NCBI GenBank assembly: GCA_902787065.1
Contig: CADAFA010000008.1
Coordinates: 1 to 31,060 of the forward strand
From: an uncultured Elusimicrobium sp.
GTDB lineage: Bacteria; Elusimicrobiota; Elusimicrobia; Elusimicrobiales; Elusimicrobiaceae
Length of the DNA: 31,060 bases
Reading direction: 5' to 3'
A program made the position numbers and the translations under genes. Numbering within the stretch: the stretch's first letter is position 1; each line of letters begins with the position of its first letter. The notes beneath the pieces were generated by a model. That model saw nothing but the letters and a program-made list of their open reading frames with translations, had not been told where the DNA came from and did no database searches. Of this stretch, positions 14,871-24,856 are shown one piece after another.

Positions 14871-16988
14871 CTATAAATTAGGCCCTGCAGCAGTATAACC
14901 TTGCTGCCAAGGATACCAATATTGATTTATACGTTGTTGGGCAGGGGTCTCTTTACTTTTTGCACCACATAAAATATTAACTGCGAAATGGAAAGATAAA
15001 TTATTGCTCCTATCCCTCACGCCAAGCATTAAATTAAAATCATGAAAATCTTTATAAACTAAAATATGTTTTGAATAACTACGGATCGAAGAATCTTTAA
15101 TTTCAAAATCAACACCCATATTGGCACGCCAAGTACTTTCTTTAGGCGCGATGGCAAATTTCGTAGTAAACAAAAAACTATGACGGGTAGTTTTATAATT
15201 TGTAACACCCAAGGTTATATATTTATTTTCCGGATCACGCGGATCGTGGAAAGTTGTATTTATTACAAAGGCCTGGTTGCCAGCCTCAAAATCATATAAA
15301 TTTTGTAAGAAGAAATTAGTACCGGTTTTCTGATTATAATAACCGATTTCCGCAAGAAAAGGTTCCAGCCTTTTATTTAAGTCCCAAGAATTATTATCAT
15401 TACTTATATTTATTCCGCTTGCGAGCTTTAAATACAAATTATTTGTCGGCATATAATAATTTTGAAGGTAAAAAGCATTTTGTTCTTCACGGTTAAAAAT
15501 GTTTTGGTATTCATCAATAACTAAAACTTTATCTGTTGTGCGGTGTTTATAGCGGTAGCCGAAATCTAAAGCACCGGTGGGAAGATTTGTTCTTAAATTA
15601 ACCTCTGTACCATAGCGACCGACATAATTATCTTTTTCTTGGGATTTAGGGTCTTTAAAAGCTACTTCCTGATTATAAAAAACACTTGGTGTTAAAGTTA
15701 AATTACGGTGTAAACGAATACTTTTTGAACTTTTCCAAGTAGCCTTAAAATACTGTAAAAAGTCATTATTTTCAGTGGTATTTTCATTAAACTTGGTATT
15801 GTTAAAAGATAAATTAAAATTGTTAACTATACCCCCGGTTTTGGGTAAAACAAAGGGGGTAAAAGTCCAAGCAATTTCCGGCAAATCAGTTTGGTAATTA
15901 TGGAAAGTTTTTGTCGGTTCATCTAATTTGCTGATATCATAATAACTGATACGAAAATTGCTTACCCTACTTTGGCGAACTAAGGAAGTTTGAGTTAATT
16001 TATCAGGGGTAACAACATAAGGGTTATTTCTGAAAAAGTCATTATTAAAATCAGGATCTGACACGGTGCGGGTTTTTAATTGAGCAAAATAAATTGCGCC
16101 GTCTTCGTTATTTAAGGAATCGGAATTATCATACATTTCCCACCAAAAACCGCCGTTTATACCCCAACGTTGTTTATCTAAAACCCTGTCTTTAATCGTA
16201 TAAGTTTGGATATTACCCCTAAACTTTGCAGGATCATCATAACCCAAAGTTAAACCGTAACCTATACCAGCTTTTGTGTAATAATCAAGATTACCCATTG
16301 CGGCGAAAGCACCTTTAGAATAAACCGTAGAAGTTAAAATCCCAAAACCTGTATTTTTGCTTTGCCCAAAATCTAAATAAGTTGTAAACAAATGATCTTT
16401 GTTTAAAGAACGGTAAAAATAAGGCAAATAAAAAACAGGTATTTTACCTAAACGAGCAACGGCATTAGTTCCGGAAATGCGGACTTCCGGCCTTAATTTC
16501 GCTCTGCCGATTGTTAAAGTATAATGCGGGGTTTCTTTATCACAACAAGTTAGGACGGCATTTTTTAAATTATATTCTGTTTTCTGACCGGAAAAATTTT
16601 CAGCAGACAAAATACGCATAGGCCCATATTGCGCTTGAAAATTATCCACAACAATTTCTTTGTCATGACTATTATAATTAAACTTTTGCAGGGTAAAAGA
16701 ACCTTTGTTATTTTGTACTGTTACCGGGGAATCTGAGGTTATTTTTTCTTCTTTAGGGTAAACAGTAAACTCCTTACCAAGAATAGTATACTGCTCTCCC
16801 TCTTTATTAAGATTTATGCGGACATTACCTTCTAATTCCGCTGTAGCATCAATATTATTATAATTTACTTCATCAGCAGTAAAAAATACAAAATCTTCTT
16901 TACCCGGCGCAGGCAAATTTGAACTTTGGCAGAAAGCGAAAGTACTAAACAATATCAGACAAGGTAAAAATAAAATTTTATTCTTCAT
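14871..16988 (-). CDS. lptD: LPS-assembly outer-membrane protein LptD (OstA)
   Basis: LptD is the beta-barrel that, with LptE, inserts LPS into the outer leaflet of the outer membrane. The protein has 705 residues, near the family range. A signal peptide covers residues 1-20 (ending TFAFCQ). Residues about 30-145 match the OstA/LptA jelly-roll domain (FFTADEVNYNNIDATAELEG). The rest is rich in alternating aromatic strands, as in a barrel, with KIPVFYLPYFYRS near 196 typical of the family. Cysteines are C148 and C149 plus C674. E. coli LptD uses two disulfides between its N-domain and barrel; here at most one such link could form. The start overlaps the ROK kinase gene by 11 nt. Confidence 0.87.
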   Translation of the reverse strand: MKNKILFLPCLILFSTFAFCQSSNLPAPGKEDFVFFTADEVNYNNIDATAELEGNVRINLNKEGEQYTILGKEFTVYPKEEKITSDSPVTVQNNKGSFTLQKFNYNSHDKEIVVDNFQAQYGPMRILSAENFSGQKTEYNLKNAVLTCCDKETPHYTLTIGRAKLRPEVRISGTNAVARLGKIPVFYLPYFYRSLNKDHLFTTYLDFGQSKNTGFGILTSTVYSKGAFAAMGNLDYYTKAGIGYGLTLGYDDPAKFRGNIQTYTIKDRVLDKQRWGINGGFWWEMYDNSDSLNNEDGAIYFAQLKTRTVSDPDFNNDFFRNNPYVVTPDKLTQTSLVRQSRVSNFRISYYDISKLDEPTKTFHNYQTDLPEIAWTFTPFVLPKTGGIVNNFNLSFNNTKFNENTTENNDFLQYFKATWKSSKSIRLHRNLTLTPSVFYNQEVAFKDPKSQEKDNYVGRYGTEVNLRTNLPTGALDFGYRYKHRTTDKVLVIDEYQNIFNREEQNAFYLQNYYMPTNNLYLKLASGINISNDNNSWDLNKRLEPFLAEIGYYNQKTGTNFFLQNLYDFEAGNQAFVINTTFHDPRDPENKYITLGVTNYKTTRHSFLFTTKFAIAPKESTWRANMGVDFEIKDSSIRSYSKHILVYKDFHDFNLMLGVRDRSNNLSFHFAVNILCGAKSKETPAQQRINQYWYPWQQGYTAAGPNL

Positions 16989-17928
16989 TACTTAAACTCA
17001 AAGCATACAAAGCCGAACCTAAAGCCCCAATATCTTTTGTTCTTGAAATCAATAATTTAATATTTTTAAAAGGTTCTTTTATTTTTTGTTCTTGTAAAAC
17101 TTTTTTAACAGCAGGCATAAAATATTTTGCGCCGCCTGAAACACCGCCGCTGAAAACTATGCCTTCAGGGTTAAAAATTAAGACCAAATCAGCTAAAGCT
17201 TGGCCTAAATAAGTACCAAAATAATTCCAAATTGATAAAGCATTTTTATCTCTTTTCTGGGCGGCAATTGATAATAATTTTACGGAAAATTTTTCTTTTC
17301 CGAGCAATTTGGCAATTTCACTTTTTGGATTTTCTTCGGCAGTTTTTAAAGTTAATTTTTTTAAATTATTAGTACCTATATAACTTTCAAGGCAACCGCG
17401 CGCACCGCAACCGCAAAGATTACCGGTTTTTGTATCACCAACTTTTATATGCCCAAACTCCCCTGCGCTTCCTGTTGAACCTTGATATAATTTCCCGTCA
17501 ATAATTATTCCGCCACCGATGCCTGTTCCTAAAGTAAAAGTTAAAATATTTTTATACTTTTCTTTGAGTTCTTTTTTATAAGCACCAAAGGCTGCCATAT
17601 TAGCATCATTGGAAACGAAACATTTGCACCCCGTCAAATTTTTAAGGCCGGAAGCAATTTTTAAATTAGGCCAAGGGATATTCGGGGCAAAACGTAAAAT
17701 ACCTTTTTTATTATCAGTATCCCCGGCAATGCCTACCCCTATAACAGCCTTTTTTATTTTTAATTCCTTTTTCCAATTATTTATGATTTCCGCTAAAAAC
17801 TGTAAAAATTTACGGGAAGATAATTGGCAAGGTGTTTTAAATTTTTCACTCTTTAACACCTCACCTTTTGCGTTTATTCCAAGAACTTTTATAAAAGTTC
17901 CGCCAATATCAATGCCAAAAGCTATCAT
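16978..17928 (-). CDS. ROK-family sugar kinase (glucokinase-like)
   Basis: ROK proteins with this architecture phosphorylate glucose or related hexoses in the cytoplasm. The protein has 316 residues and no N-terminal helix-turn-helix, so it is an enzyme rather than a ROK repressor. The ATP-binding motif FGIDIGGTFIKVLGI is at residues 3-17. FVSNDANMAAFGA is near 103, GTGIGGGIIIDGKLY near 133 and EFGHIKVG near 156. The zinc-binding signature CGCGARGCLES is near 171-181. The sugar substrate cannot be fixed from sequence; glucose is the most common. The gene overlaps the recombinase gene upstream by 4 nt and lptD downstream by 11 nt. Confidence 0.9.
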   Translation of the reverse strand: MIAFGIDIGGTFIKVLGINAKGEVLKSEKFKTPCQLSSRKFLQFLAEIINNWKKELKIKKAVIGVGIAGDTDNKKGILRFAPNIPWPNLKIASGLKNLTGCKCFVSNDANMAAFGAYKKELKEKYKNILTFTLGTGIGGGIIIDGKLYQGSTGSAGEFGHIKVGDTKTGNLCGCGARGCLESYIGTNNLKKLTLKTAEENPKSEIAKLLGKEKFSVKLLSIAAQKRDKNALSIWNYFGTYLGQALADLVLIFNPEGIVFSGGVSGGAKYFMPAVKKVLQEQKIKEPFKNIKLLISRTKDIGALGSALYALSLSNEE

Positions 17929-18812
17929 ATTTGCCCCTCTGTTTTGCTTTTTGGGTGACTGTGATTATATACTTTTTTAAGTCTATCCAAAGAAACGTGC
18001 GTGTACACTTGTGTTGCACTTAAACTTTTATGCCCAAGCATTTCCTGTAAAGTTTTTAAATCACAACCGTTATTTAGTAAATGTGTTGCAAAACTATGCC
18101 TTAAACTATGAGGTGTTATATGACGGACAAGCTTTGTACTAAGCGCACTTTGTTTAATAATCTTCCTTATACCTTCCCCGCTAATGCGGCCATTATAACT
18201 GCTTAAGAATAAAGGCTCTGTCGGTAAATGTTGCGGACGCGTTGCAAGATAATTTTGAATACTGTCAAGGGCAATATCGGTTATGGGAACAACTCTTTCC
18301 TTTGAACCTTTACCCAAAACTTTTGCATAACCTTGCTCGAAATTTATATCGCAAATATTTAAATTTACAAGCTCACTGCGACGAAGACCGCTTGAATATA
18401 AAAGCTCTAAAATAGCTTTATTTCTTAAAGAATATAATTTACTTGGACGCGCTTCCATTAAATTTGAAGCTTCTTCTTCCGTAAGGAATTTAGGAAGTAA
18501 TTTTTCGCGTTTTGGAGCATCAAAAAGTTTGAAAGGATTTAATTTTATTAAACCACGCGTTTCCAAAAATTTTGCAAAACTCCTTAAAGAACTTATTTTA
18601 CGAAGCATGGTATTGCGTTTGATTTGCGTCTCATTTTCAGCCGCTAAATAAGCACGGATATTCCTGATATTAAAATCTTTAATTTGCGTTAAATTATTTT
18701 TTGCAAAAAAGGCCCAAGCCGTATCCAAATCTTTAGTATAGGCTCTTAAAGTGTGCGCAGACATATTGCGCACCTTTAAACTTTGCAAAAAATTATTTAT
18801 CTGATGTTTCAT
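17925..18812 (-). CDS. xerC: Tyrosine recombinase XerC/XerD
   Basis: Xer recombinases resolve chromosome dimers at dif. The protein has 295 residues, the normal length. Residues 1-88 form the SAM-like core-binding domain (NNFLQSLKVRNMSAHTLRAY). The catalytic domain shows all expected residues: Arg in SSGLRRSEL, Lys in VLGKGSKERVVPI, HSLRHSFATH (His and Arg), LGHKSLSATQ (His) and the nucleophile Tyr in VYTHVS. There are no neighbouring phage or integrase genes. The position directly after topA, overlapping it by 20 nt, is the arrangement of xerC in many bacteria, which is the basis for the symbol. XerD cannot be excluded, and the organism may use a single Xer. Confidence 0.9.
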   Translation of the reverse strand: MKHQINNFLQSLKVRNMSAHTLRAYTKDLDTAWAFFAKNNLTQIKDFNIRNIRAYLAAENETQIKRNTMLRKISSLRSFAKFLETRGLIKLNPFKLFDAPKREKLLPKFLTEEEASNLMEARPSKLYSLRNKAILELLYSSGLRRSELVNLNICDINFEQGYAKVLGKGSKERVVPITDIALDSIQNYLATRPQHLPTEPLFLSSYNGRISGEGIRKIIKQSALSTKLVRHITPHSLRHSFATHLLNNGCDLKTLQEMLGHKSLSATQVYTHVSLDRLKKVYNHSHPKSKTEGQI

Positions 18813-21066
18813 TTTTTGCTTCTATTTCTTTAATTTCCTCCGGGCTAACTTGAATTATTGTTTTGCATTTTGGATACCCCGAACAACCTAAAAAGGCACC
18901 GCGTGCTGAATGGCGCAGTAACATTGCTTTACCGCAATTCGGGCATTTTTTACCGGAATCTAAAGCTTTTTTTGCTGCAACTTTTTTGCCTTCAGAATCG
19001 ATGGAATAAGTGTTTTTGCATTTAGGGTAAGCTGAGCAAGCCATAAACTGACCACGACGGCCCGTTCTTATAACCATAGGAGCACCGCATTTATCGCAAA
19101 CCTCATTTGTTTGTTGAACAGGCGCGGAAGTTGTAGCATTTAAATTCTTTTTACCTTTACAAGTTTTATCCGAACAAACTAAATATTCGCCATATCTGCT
19201 ATGTTTTAAAAGCATTGGTTTTTGGCAAATGGGGCATTTTTCGTCCGTCGGAACAGGGGTTGAAGAAACCATATTTTGTGCAGCATTTTTTAAATCACGG
19301 GAAAACCCTGTATAAAAATCAGATAAAACAGCTACCCATTTTTTATTGCCTTCTGCAATATCGTCAAGTTTTTCTTCAACACCGGCGGTATAAGAAAGGT
19401 CCATAATATCTTTGAAAAACTCTTTTAAATGTTCCGTTACCCTTATACCTAAAGGCGTTGCGGTTAGCTTGGTGGTTTTAGGAAGCTTTTCAATATATTT
19501 CCTATCCATAATAGTTTTTATCGTCGGTGCATAAGTGGACGGGCGTCCTATACCGTGCTTTTCTAAAGTTTTGATTAAACTTGCCTCATTATAGTTTGGC
19601 GGTGGGGCGGTTTTATGGTCTTTAGTTTCAATATCAACTAAATTAAGAGTATCCCCTTCTTCCAAAGCGGGCAAAAGTGCGGAAGAAGAATCTTCCTTTT
19701 CATTTTCTTCAGGTTCTTCATCTTTATATACGGAGAGATAACCCTCAAATTTAACTGTTCTGCCCGTTGCGCGGAGCAAGCAATTTTCTTTACTTTCGGC
19801 GGAAATATCAATACTTACTGTATTGAAAATTGCATCTGCCATTTGTGAGGCAACAAAGCGAAGCCAAATAAGTTCATAGAGTTTATATTGATCTGCCGTC
19901 AAAGAATTTTTTATGCTTTGCGGAGTTTTAAAAACATCAGTTGGGTGAATAGCTTCATGGGCTTCTTGTGCACCTTTTACTTTGCCTTTATAAACAGGTG
20001 CTTTTGCAGGGGCAAACTCAGGCCCGTATTTTTCCTTAATAAATTTATTTGTTTGGGTTTGAAGAAGTTTGGAAACATTGAAAGAATCCGTTCTCATATA
20101 AGTAATTAAACCCACGTTTTTGCCACTGATTTCCACACCTTCATACAAGGACTGTGCTGTTTGCATTGTTTTTTGCGGAGAAAACCCAAGTTTATTATAA
20201 GCATCTTGTTGCAAAGTGCTTGTAATAAAAGGAGGTTTGGGATGTTGTTTTACTTCTTTCTTTTCAACTTTTTCAACAGTTAAAGGGCCTTTACGTAAAG
20301 AGGCATTTACTATAGCCAAACTTTCATTTGTATCAAAAACGGTTGATTTAACTTTATAATCTTCCGCAAAAAGTTTATAGGTTGTAGTGCTTTCAACATT
20401 TTTGCCTTGCCATTTTAAAACACGGGCAAAAAATTGCGGTTTTGTATCTTTCTTTTCAAGTTTGGCTCGCAAAGTCCAATAAACTTTACTTTTGAAATCA
20501 GCTATTTCTTTTGCTCTTTCCGCAAGCAACCGAACCGCAACAGATTGGACACGTCCGGCACTTAAACCGCTTGTAATCTTACGCCATAAAAGCGGAGAAA
20601 TTTTATAACCCACAAGCCTATCCAAAACACGGCGGGCTTGTTGGGCATCCACTAAATTATGGTCAATTGCACGGGCATTATCAAAACTTTCCTTGATAGC
20701 GGTATCGGTAATTTCATGAAAAAATATACGGCGCGTATTTTCCGGTTTAAGTTTTAAAAGCTGCTCAAGATGCCAGGCGATAGCCTCCCCTTCCCTATCA
20801 GGGTCGGTAGCAAGATATACAACAGCGGCTTTTTTAACCGCATCTTTTAAATCTGCAATAATACGGGGTTTACCGCTAACTACATAAGTAGGTTTAAAAT
20901 CATGTTGTTCGTCAACACCTATTTCTTTTGAGGGCAAATCTCTAACATGCCCAAAGGAACTTTTAACAATATAATTGGGCCCTAAAATTTTACTGATAGT
21001 GCGTTGTTTTGTGGGAGATTCCACAATAACAAGTGCTTTGCCTGTTGTAGATTTTTGTACTGTCAT
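18793..21066 (-). CDS. topA: DNA topoisomerase I
   Basis: TopA relaxes negative supercoils by single-strand cleavage. The protein has 757 residues. The TOPRIM domain opens with ALVIVESPTKQRTI (residues about 11-24) and contains YLATDPDREGEAIAWHL near 95-111. The active-site Tyr lies in GLITYMRTDS near 316. Three C-terminal zinc-ribbon repeats follow: CPICQKPMLL...CSDKTC, CDKCGAPMVI...CSAYPKC and CPNCGKAMLL...CSGYPKC. The ribosome site AGAGGTG is 5 nt before the ATG, and dprA ends 21 nt upstream. The dprA-topA-xer order is widely conserved among bacteria. Confidence 0.97.
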   Translation of the reverse strand: MTVQKSTTGKALVIVESPTKQRTISKILGPNYIVKSSFGHVRDLPSKEIGVDEQHDFKPTYVVSGKPRIIADLKDAVKKAAVVYLATDPDREGEAIAWHLEQLLKLKPENTRRIFFHEITDTAIKESFDNARAIDHNLVDAQQARRVLDRLVGYKISPLLWRKITSGLSAGRVQSVAVRLLAERAKEIADFKSKVYWTLRAKLEKKDTKPQFFARVLKWQGKNVESTTTYKLFAEDYKVKSTVFDTNESLAIVNASLRKGPLTVEKVEKKEVKQHPKPPFITSTLQQDAYNKLGFSPQKTMQTAQSLYEGVEISGKNVGLITYMRTDSFNVSKLLQTQTNKFIKEKYGPEFAPAKAPVYKGKVKGAQEAHEAIHPTDVFKTPQSIKNSLTADQYKLYELIWLRFVASQMADAIFNTVSIDISAESKENCLLRATGRTVKFEGYLSVYKDEEPEENEKEDSSSALLPALEEGDTLNLVDIETKDHKTAPPPNYNEASLIKTLEKHGIGRPSTYAPTIKTIMDRKYIEKLPKTTKLTATPLGIRVTEHLKEFFKDIMDLSYTAGVEEKLDDIAEGNKKWVAVLSDFYTGFSRDLKNAAQNMVSSTPVPTDEKCPICQKPMLLKHSRYGEYLVCSDKTCKGKKNLNATTSAPVQQTNEVCDKCGAPMVIRTGRRGQFMACSAYPKCKNTYSIDSEGKKVAAKKALDSGKKCPNCGKAMLLRHSARGAFLGCSGYPKCKTIIQVSPEEIKEIEAKNETSDK

Positions 21067-21087
21067 GTCACACCTCTAAATAATAAA

Positions 21088-22200
21088 TCAAATTTTTGCT
21101 TTTGAATATTTACCGTCTTCGCAGCGTAAATATCCGCTTACTTCAAGCGAAAATAAAATTGTTGATAGACTTGGAACATCCATATTTAATTTTACGGAAA
21201 GTTCATCTATCGTACTTTCCCCAGTGCCGATAGCTTCTATAATTTTAGCTTCTTCCGGAGATAAATCTGAAACTTCTTCTTTTTCTTTATAAATTTCTTG
21301 TGTTTTTAAAGTGCTTTTTATATTGACGGGTAAAGCGTCAATAATATCGCGTGCATCCAAACAAATGCCGGCACCTTCTTTGATAAGTTTATTTGGGCCG
21401 CCGCTTGTCGGGGAATCTATCGGACCGGGAACGGCAAAAACATCAAGCCCTTGTTCCAAAGCCATTTTTGCAGTTATTAAAGCGCCGGACTTAACTTCGC
21501 CCTCGACAATTACAGCAACCCTTGATAATGCCGCAATTAAACGGTTCCTTCTCGGAAAATGTTGGGCAAGTGGGGATGTCATAAAAGGATATTCAGAAAT
21601 TATCGCACCACCGTTTTCAATAATACCCAAAGCAAGTTCTTTATTTTCTGCGGGATAACATCTTCCTATGCCTGTTCCAATTAAAGCCCAAGTTGGTTTT
21701 TTGCGTTTAACTGCTTCGGCATGAGCAACACTATCAATACCTCTAGCTAAACCGCTGACTATTATAACACCTGCTTCTGCCAAATCACCTGCCAATTTTG
21801 TTGTTGCACGCCGGCCATAAGGCGTAATTTTACGTGTACCAACGATCGCAACTGTAGGTGCTAAATTTGTTGTTAATTCCCCACGAACATAAATAACTAA
21901 AGGGGGTTCTTTAATATTTAAAAATTCTTCCGGGTAACCTTCTTCACCCTTAATATAAATATGTCCGCCGACTTTAGCAGTATTTTCTATTTCTTTTTCC
22001 GCATCTAATTCTAATGCTGATTTTAAAAAATATTCCGCAGTTTCAAGGGAAATTTTACCTTCCTCACTTAAAGTTTTAGGTGTTTGTTTTAAAATCTCCT
22101 GACCGCTGCCAAAAATTTCAAGCAATCTTTCAAGCCAATCCGTTCTAAGATAGTTAAAGGCATTGATTTTTATTAGTGCTAATTTTTCTTCGGGTGTCAT
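21088..22200 (-). CDS. dprA: DNA-processing protein DprA
   Basis: DprA binds incoming single-stranded DNA during natural transformation and loads RecA. The protein has 370 residues. An N-terminal helical domain (1-75) precedes the Rossmann-like core. The core carries VAIVGTRKITPYGRR near 117, IVSGLARGIDSVAHAEAV near 148, FPRRNRLIAALS near 217 and SGALITAKMALEQG near 238. A C-terminal winged-helix-like domain (about 305-365) follows. Its start shares one base with the end of comM. With comM alongside and pilin-like genes in the window, natural competence is plausible, though no comEA/comEC is seen here. Confidence 0.96.
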   Translation of the reverse strand: MTPEEKLALIKINAFNYLRTDWLERLLEIFGSGQEILKQTPKTLSEEGKISLETAEYFLKSALELDAEKEIENTAKVGGHIYIKGEEGYPEEFLNIKEPPLVIYVRGELTTNLAPTVAIVGTRKITPYGRRATTKLAGDLAEAGVIIVSGLARGIDSVAHAEAVKRKKPTWALIGTGIGRCYPAENKELALGIIENGGAIISEYPFMTSPLAQHFPRRNRLIAALSRVAVIVEGEVKSGALITAKMALEQGLDVFAVPGPIDSPTSGGPNKLIKEGAGICLDARDIIDALPVNIKSTLKTQEIYKEKEEVSDLSPEEAKIIEAIGTGESTIDELSVKLNMDVPSLSTILFSLEVSGYLRCEDGKYSKAKI

Positions 22201-23744
22201 TATATATCACTAACTCCTTTCCTATCTAAAGGACGGTATTGCATAACTTCTATAATATGCTCTTTTTTAATATTTTTGCTGCCTTCCAAATCGGCAATAG
22301 TGCGGGCGGTTTTTAAAATTTTATCTAAACTTCTGGCAGAAAGGCCTAGCTTTTTCATGGCAAGTTCAAGAATCTCCCCCCCGCCTTCCGGTAAAGGACA
22401 ATACTTTTTTATTTCCGAAACAGTCATAAAAGCATTAGCTGTTGTTTTTGAGTTTTTAAATCTTTCTTCTTGAATTTTGCGGGCTTTAATTACACGCTCG
22501 CGGATTTGTGCACTGGTTTCGCCTTCGCTTTTGGCTTGCCAATCTTTATAGTTCACAGGGTTTAAATTTACGGTTAAATCAATTCTGTCAAGCAAAGGGC
22601 CCGAAACTTTTGATTTATATCTGCTGATCTGCACCGGTGTACAATTACATGTTTTGACAGGGTGACCATGATAACCGCAGGGGCAAGGATTCATTGCCGC
22701 AATTAAAGTAAATTTTGCAGGGAAAGTTAAAGTGTCTTTTGCCCGTGCAATAGTAACTTTAAAGGTTTCCAAAGGCTCCCGCAGAACTTCAAGGGAATTG
22801 CGGGAAAATTCAGCAAATTCATCTAAAAATAAAATGCCGTTATGGGCTAAACTTGCCTCACCGGGTTTTGGATTTGCACCGCCACCGATTAAAGCAATAT
22901 TTGAAATAGTATGATGAGGTTCCCTAAAAGGTCTTTGAAAAATCTTTTTACCCTTGCCGAGCATGCGGCAAACAGAATAAATTTGCAAAATTTCAAGCAT
23001 CTCCTCTTTTGTCAAAGGTGGTAAAATGCTTGAAAAGCGTTTTGCCAACATACTTTTACCTGTACCGGGTGTTCCTATCATCAAAACATTATGCCCGCCT
23101 GCTGCGGCAATTTCCAAAGCACGTTTGGCTAAAGCTTGGCCTTTGACTTCTGAAAAATCTTCTTTTAAATCAAAGCCTTCTAAATTTTCTTCAACTTTGG
23201 GGCTTTGATATTCTTGATGAAATAAAATTTTACCTTCAAGCAAATCTACAACTTCTTTTAAAGAACTTGCCCCGAAATTAGGCACTTCGGCGAATTCCCC
23301 TTCCTCTTTATTTGCTAAAGGAATAACAGCTTTTTTAGTTCCTGTTCTTCTCAGAGAAATTAACATTGGCAAAACACCTGCACAAGCATGTACTTTGCCG
23401 TTTAAACCAAGCTCACCTATAAAAACCATCTCACTTAATTTATTTTGAGCCAGATTACTCAAAGCACCACTTGCAGCTAAAATACCTAAAGCAATAGGTA
23501 AATCAAAATGCGTACCTGTTTTTTTAATTTCCGCAGGAACTAAATTTACTGTAATTTTTCTTAAAGGAAAATCAAAACCGCTGTTTCTTATGGCAGCCTG
23601 AACGCGATCTTTTGCTTCCTTAACTTCTTGTTCGGGCAGACCGACTATTGTAAAAGTGGGCGCACCCCCGGCTATGTCAATTTCTACTTTGACAATAAAA
23701 CCTTCTAAGGCTTTAATAGCGGAGGATAACACACTTGCTAACAT
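22200..23744 (-). CDS. comM: ComM/YifB-family AAA+ ATPase (Mg-chelatase-like)
   Basis: ComM is a hexameric helicase that promotes branch migration during integration of transformed DNA. The protein has 514 residues, the usual length. The N-terminal Lon-protease-like domain (KVEIDIAGGAPTFTIVGLPE, residues about 19-38) is followed by the AAA+ core with Walker A IGTPGTGKSML near 224 and Walker B GILFLDEFAEF near 302. The insert NPCPCGYHGHP...CNC near 357-373 is the cysteine cluster typical of YifB proteins. A C-terminal Mg-chelatase domain ends ALELAMKKLGLSAR-like (seen as ILELAMKKLGLSARSLDKIL). The start overlaps the stop of the lipoprotein gene, and the end shares one base with dprA. Confidence 0.95.
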   Translation of the reverse strand: MLASVLSSAIKALEGFIVKVEIDIAGGAPTFTIVGLPEQEVKEAKDRVQAAIRNSGFDFPLRKITVNLVPAEIKKTGTHFDLPIALGILAASGALSNLAQNKLSEMVFIGELGLNGKVHACAGVLPMLISLRRTGTKKAVIPLANKEEGEFAEVPNFGASSLKEVVDLLEGKILFHQEYQSPKVEENLEGFDLKEDFSEVKGQALAKRALEIAAAGGHNVLMIGTPGTGKSMLAKRFSSILPPLTKEEMLEILQIYSVCRMLGKGKKIFQRPFREPHHTISNIALIGGGANPKPGEASLAHNGILFLDEFAEFSRNSLEVLREPLETFKVTIARAKDTLTFPAKFTLIAAMNPCPCGYHGHPVKTCNCTPVQISRYKSKVSGPLLDRIDLTVNLNPVNYKDWQAKSEGETSAQIRERVIKARKIQEERFKNSKTTANAFMTVSEIKKYCPLPEGGGEILELAMKKLGLSARSLDKILKTARTIADLEGSKNIKKEHIIEVMQYRPLDRKGVSDI

Positions 23745-24847
23745 TAAATAAATTCCATCGTAATACTATCGGCAGAAGTGTTGATAATCGTAAAACTTGC
23801 GACATTCTTGCGTAAAATCTTGGCGGAAAATTCTTCTGCAGTAGAAACTTTAGCCTGCACTGTAAAAGTAGCAGTAGAGTTTCTGTATTTTATTAAAGCA
23901 AAATCCTCAACATCTCTTTGGGAACGCATAATATTTTGAAGTCTTTCCAGACGTTCAATAGTGTTAACATTGGCAACAATAAATTTAAAAGTTGTTGCGG
24001 AATTAATTGCCTGTGTTATATCTTCTTCTACTTGCCCTGCGGCAGTTTGACAAGCATTTGTTAAAGCTTTTTGTTCTGCTAAAGTTTGGACAGCATCAAG
24101 GCCGCTGGCATTTTCGGCAGATTGCGCAACAAGTTGATAATTACTTGTTGCCATCACCTTTAAATTAACTTTGGCCCGAACAGGTTTAAAAGTAGTAGTT
24201 AAAGATACTGCACTTTCAAGAGGGGCTACTTCCGCTTCGGCAATAATAACAAAACGGGCCCCTTCTTTTTTGGCTTTATCTATAAAAGAGGTAGTATCCG
24301 TTAAATTATTTTCGCTTAAAGTTCCTCCGTCAAGTAAAGTATAAGGAAAATTTTTAAGGGCTTTATAAATACCTTGGCGGCAATATTGTTTTAAAGAAAC
24401 TTCACCGTTAACAAGTTCACGGGAAGCAACTAAAATATTGGTTTTGCGAACATAAGCGCTGTCTTCAATTTCTTTTACTTTAGTAGCTAAATTACTTACT
24501 AACACCATTATGCGGCCTTCAATAAAAAATTTATCACCCTTTCTATAAGAAGAACTTACATAAGAACGCCTTATATAGTTTTTATAATTGGCTAAAATAT
24601 CTGTTTTAACTCTTTCAGGATACTCTATTAAACTGTTTGAGGAGAGAAAAACCCGAGCCACTCTTTCAACAGCTGCTTTTTCTGCTAAGACTAATCCTTC
24701 TTCCTTCATAGCTGAAACAGATCCTTCAACAAAAGGGACCTCCGCACTTGCAAGGACATATTCCCCTTCTCCTTTAGGACCAAGGTTTATTCTTTGACAA
24801 GCACTAAACAATAAACAGAGAAGAAATAATGATAAAAACTTTTTCAT
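23744..24847 (-). CDS. Lipoprotein with an N-terminal domain resembling FlgT-N/LPP20
   Basis: The 367-residue protein has a lipoprotein signal: MKKFLSLFLLCLLFSAC with the lipobox Cys at residue 17, so it should be anchored in a membrane outside the cytoplasm. Residues about 30-120 (EGLVLAEKAAVERVARVFLS, then YKNYIRRSYV and GDKFFIEGRIMVLVS) resemble the N-terminal domain of FlgT/LPP20-type envelope proteins. That is pattern recognition by eye. A middle segment (about 135-270) has alternating strands and helices, including FVIIAEAEVAPLESAV. The C-terminal 90 residues form a further alpha-beta unit. A clear ribosome site (AAGGAG) precedes it. It lies between the DnaA-like gene (9 nt) and comM (overlapping). 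Its function is unknown. Confidence 0.75.
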   Translation of the reverse strand: MKKFLSLFLLCLLFSACQRINLGPKGEGEYVLASAEVPFVEGSVSAMKEEGLVLAEKAAVERVARVFLSSNSLIEYPERVKTDILANYKNYIRRSYVSSSYRKGDKFFIEGRIMVLVSNLATKVKEIEDSAYVRKTNILVASRELVNGEVSLKQYCRQGIYKALKNFPYTLLDGGTLSENNLTDTTSFIDKAKKEGARFVIIAEAEVAPLESAVSLTTTFKPVRAKVNLKVMATSNYQLVAQSAENASGLDAVQTLAEQKALTNACQTAAGQVEEDITQAINSATTFKFIVANVNTIERLERLQNIMRSQRDVEDFALIKYRNSTATFTVQAKVSTAEEFSAKILRKNVASFTIINTSADSITMEFI

Positions 24848-24856
24848 TTTATCTCC

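Noticed and set aside
17925..18812. Phage or integron integrase
   Set aside because: Length, motifs and position next to topA fit a housekeeping Xer recombinase; no phage genes or att-like repeats are nearby.
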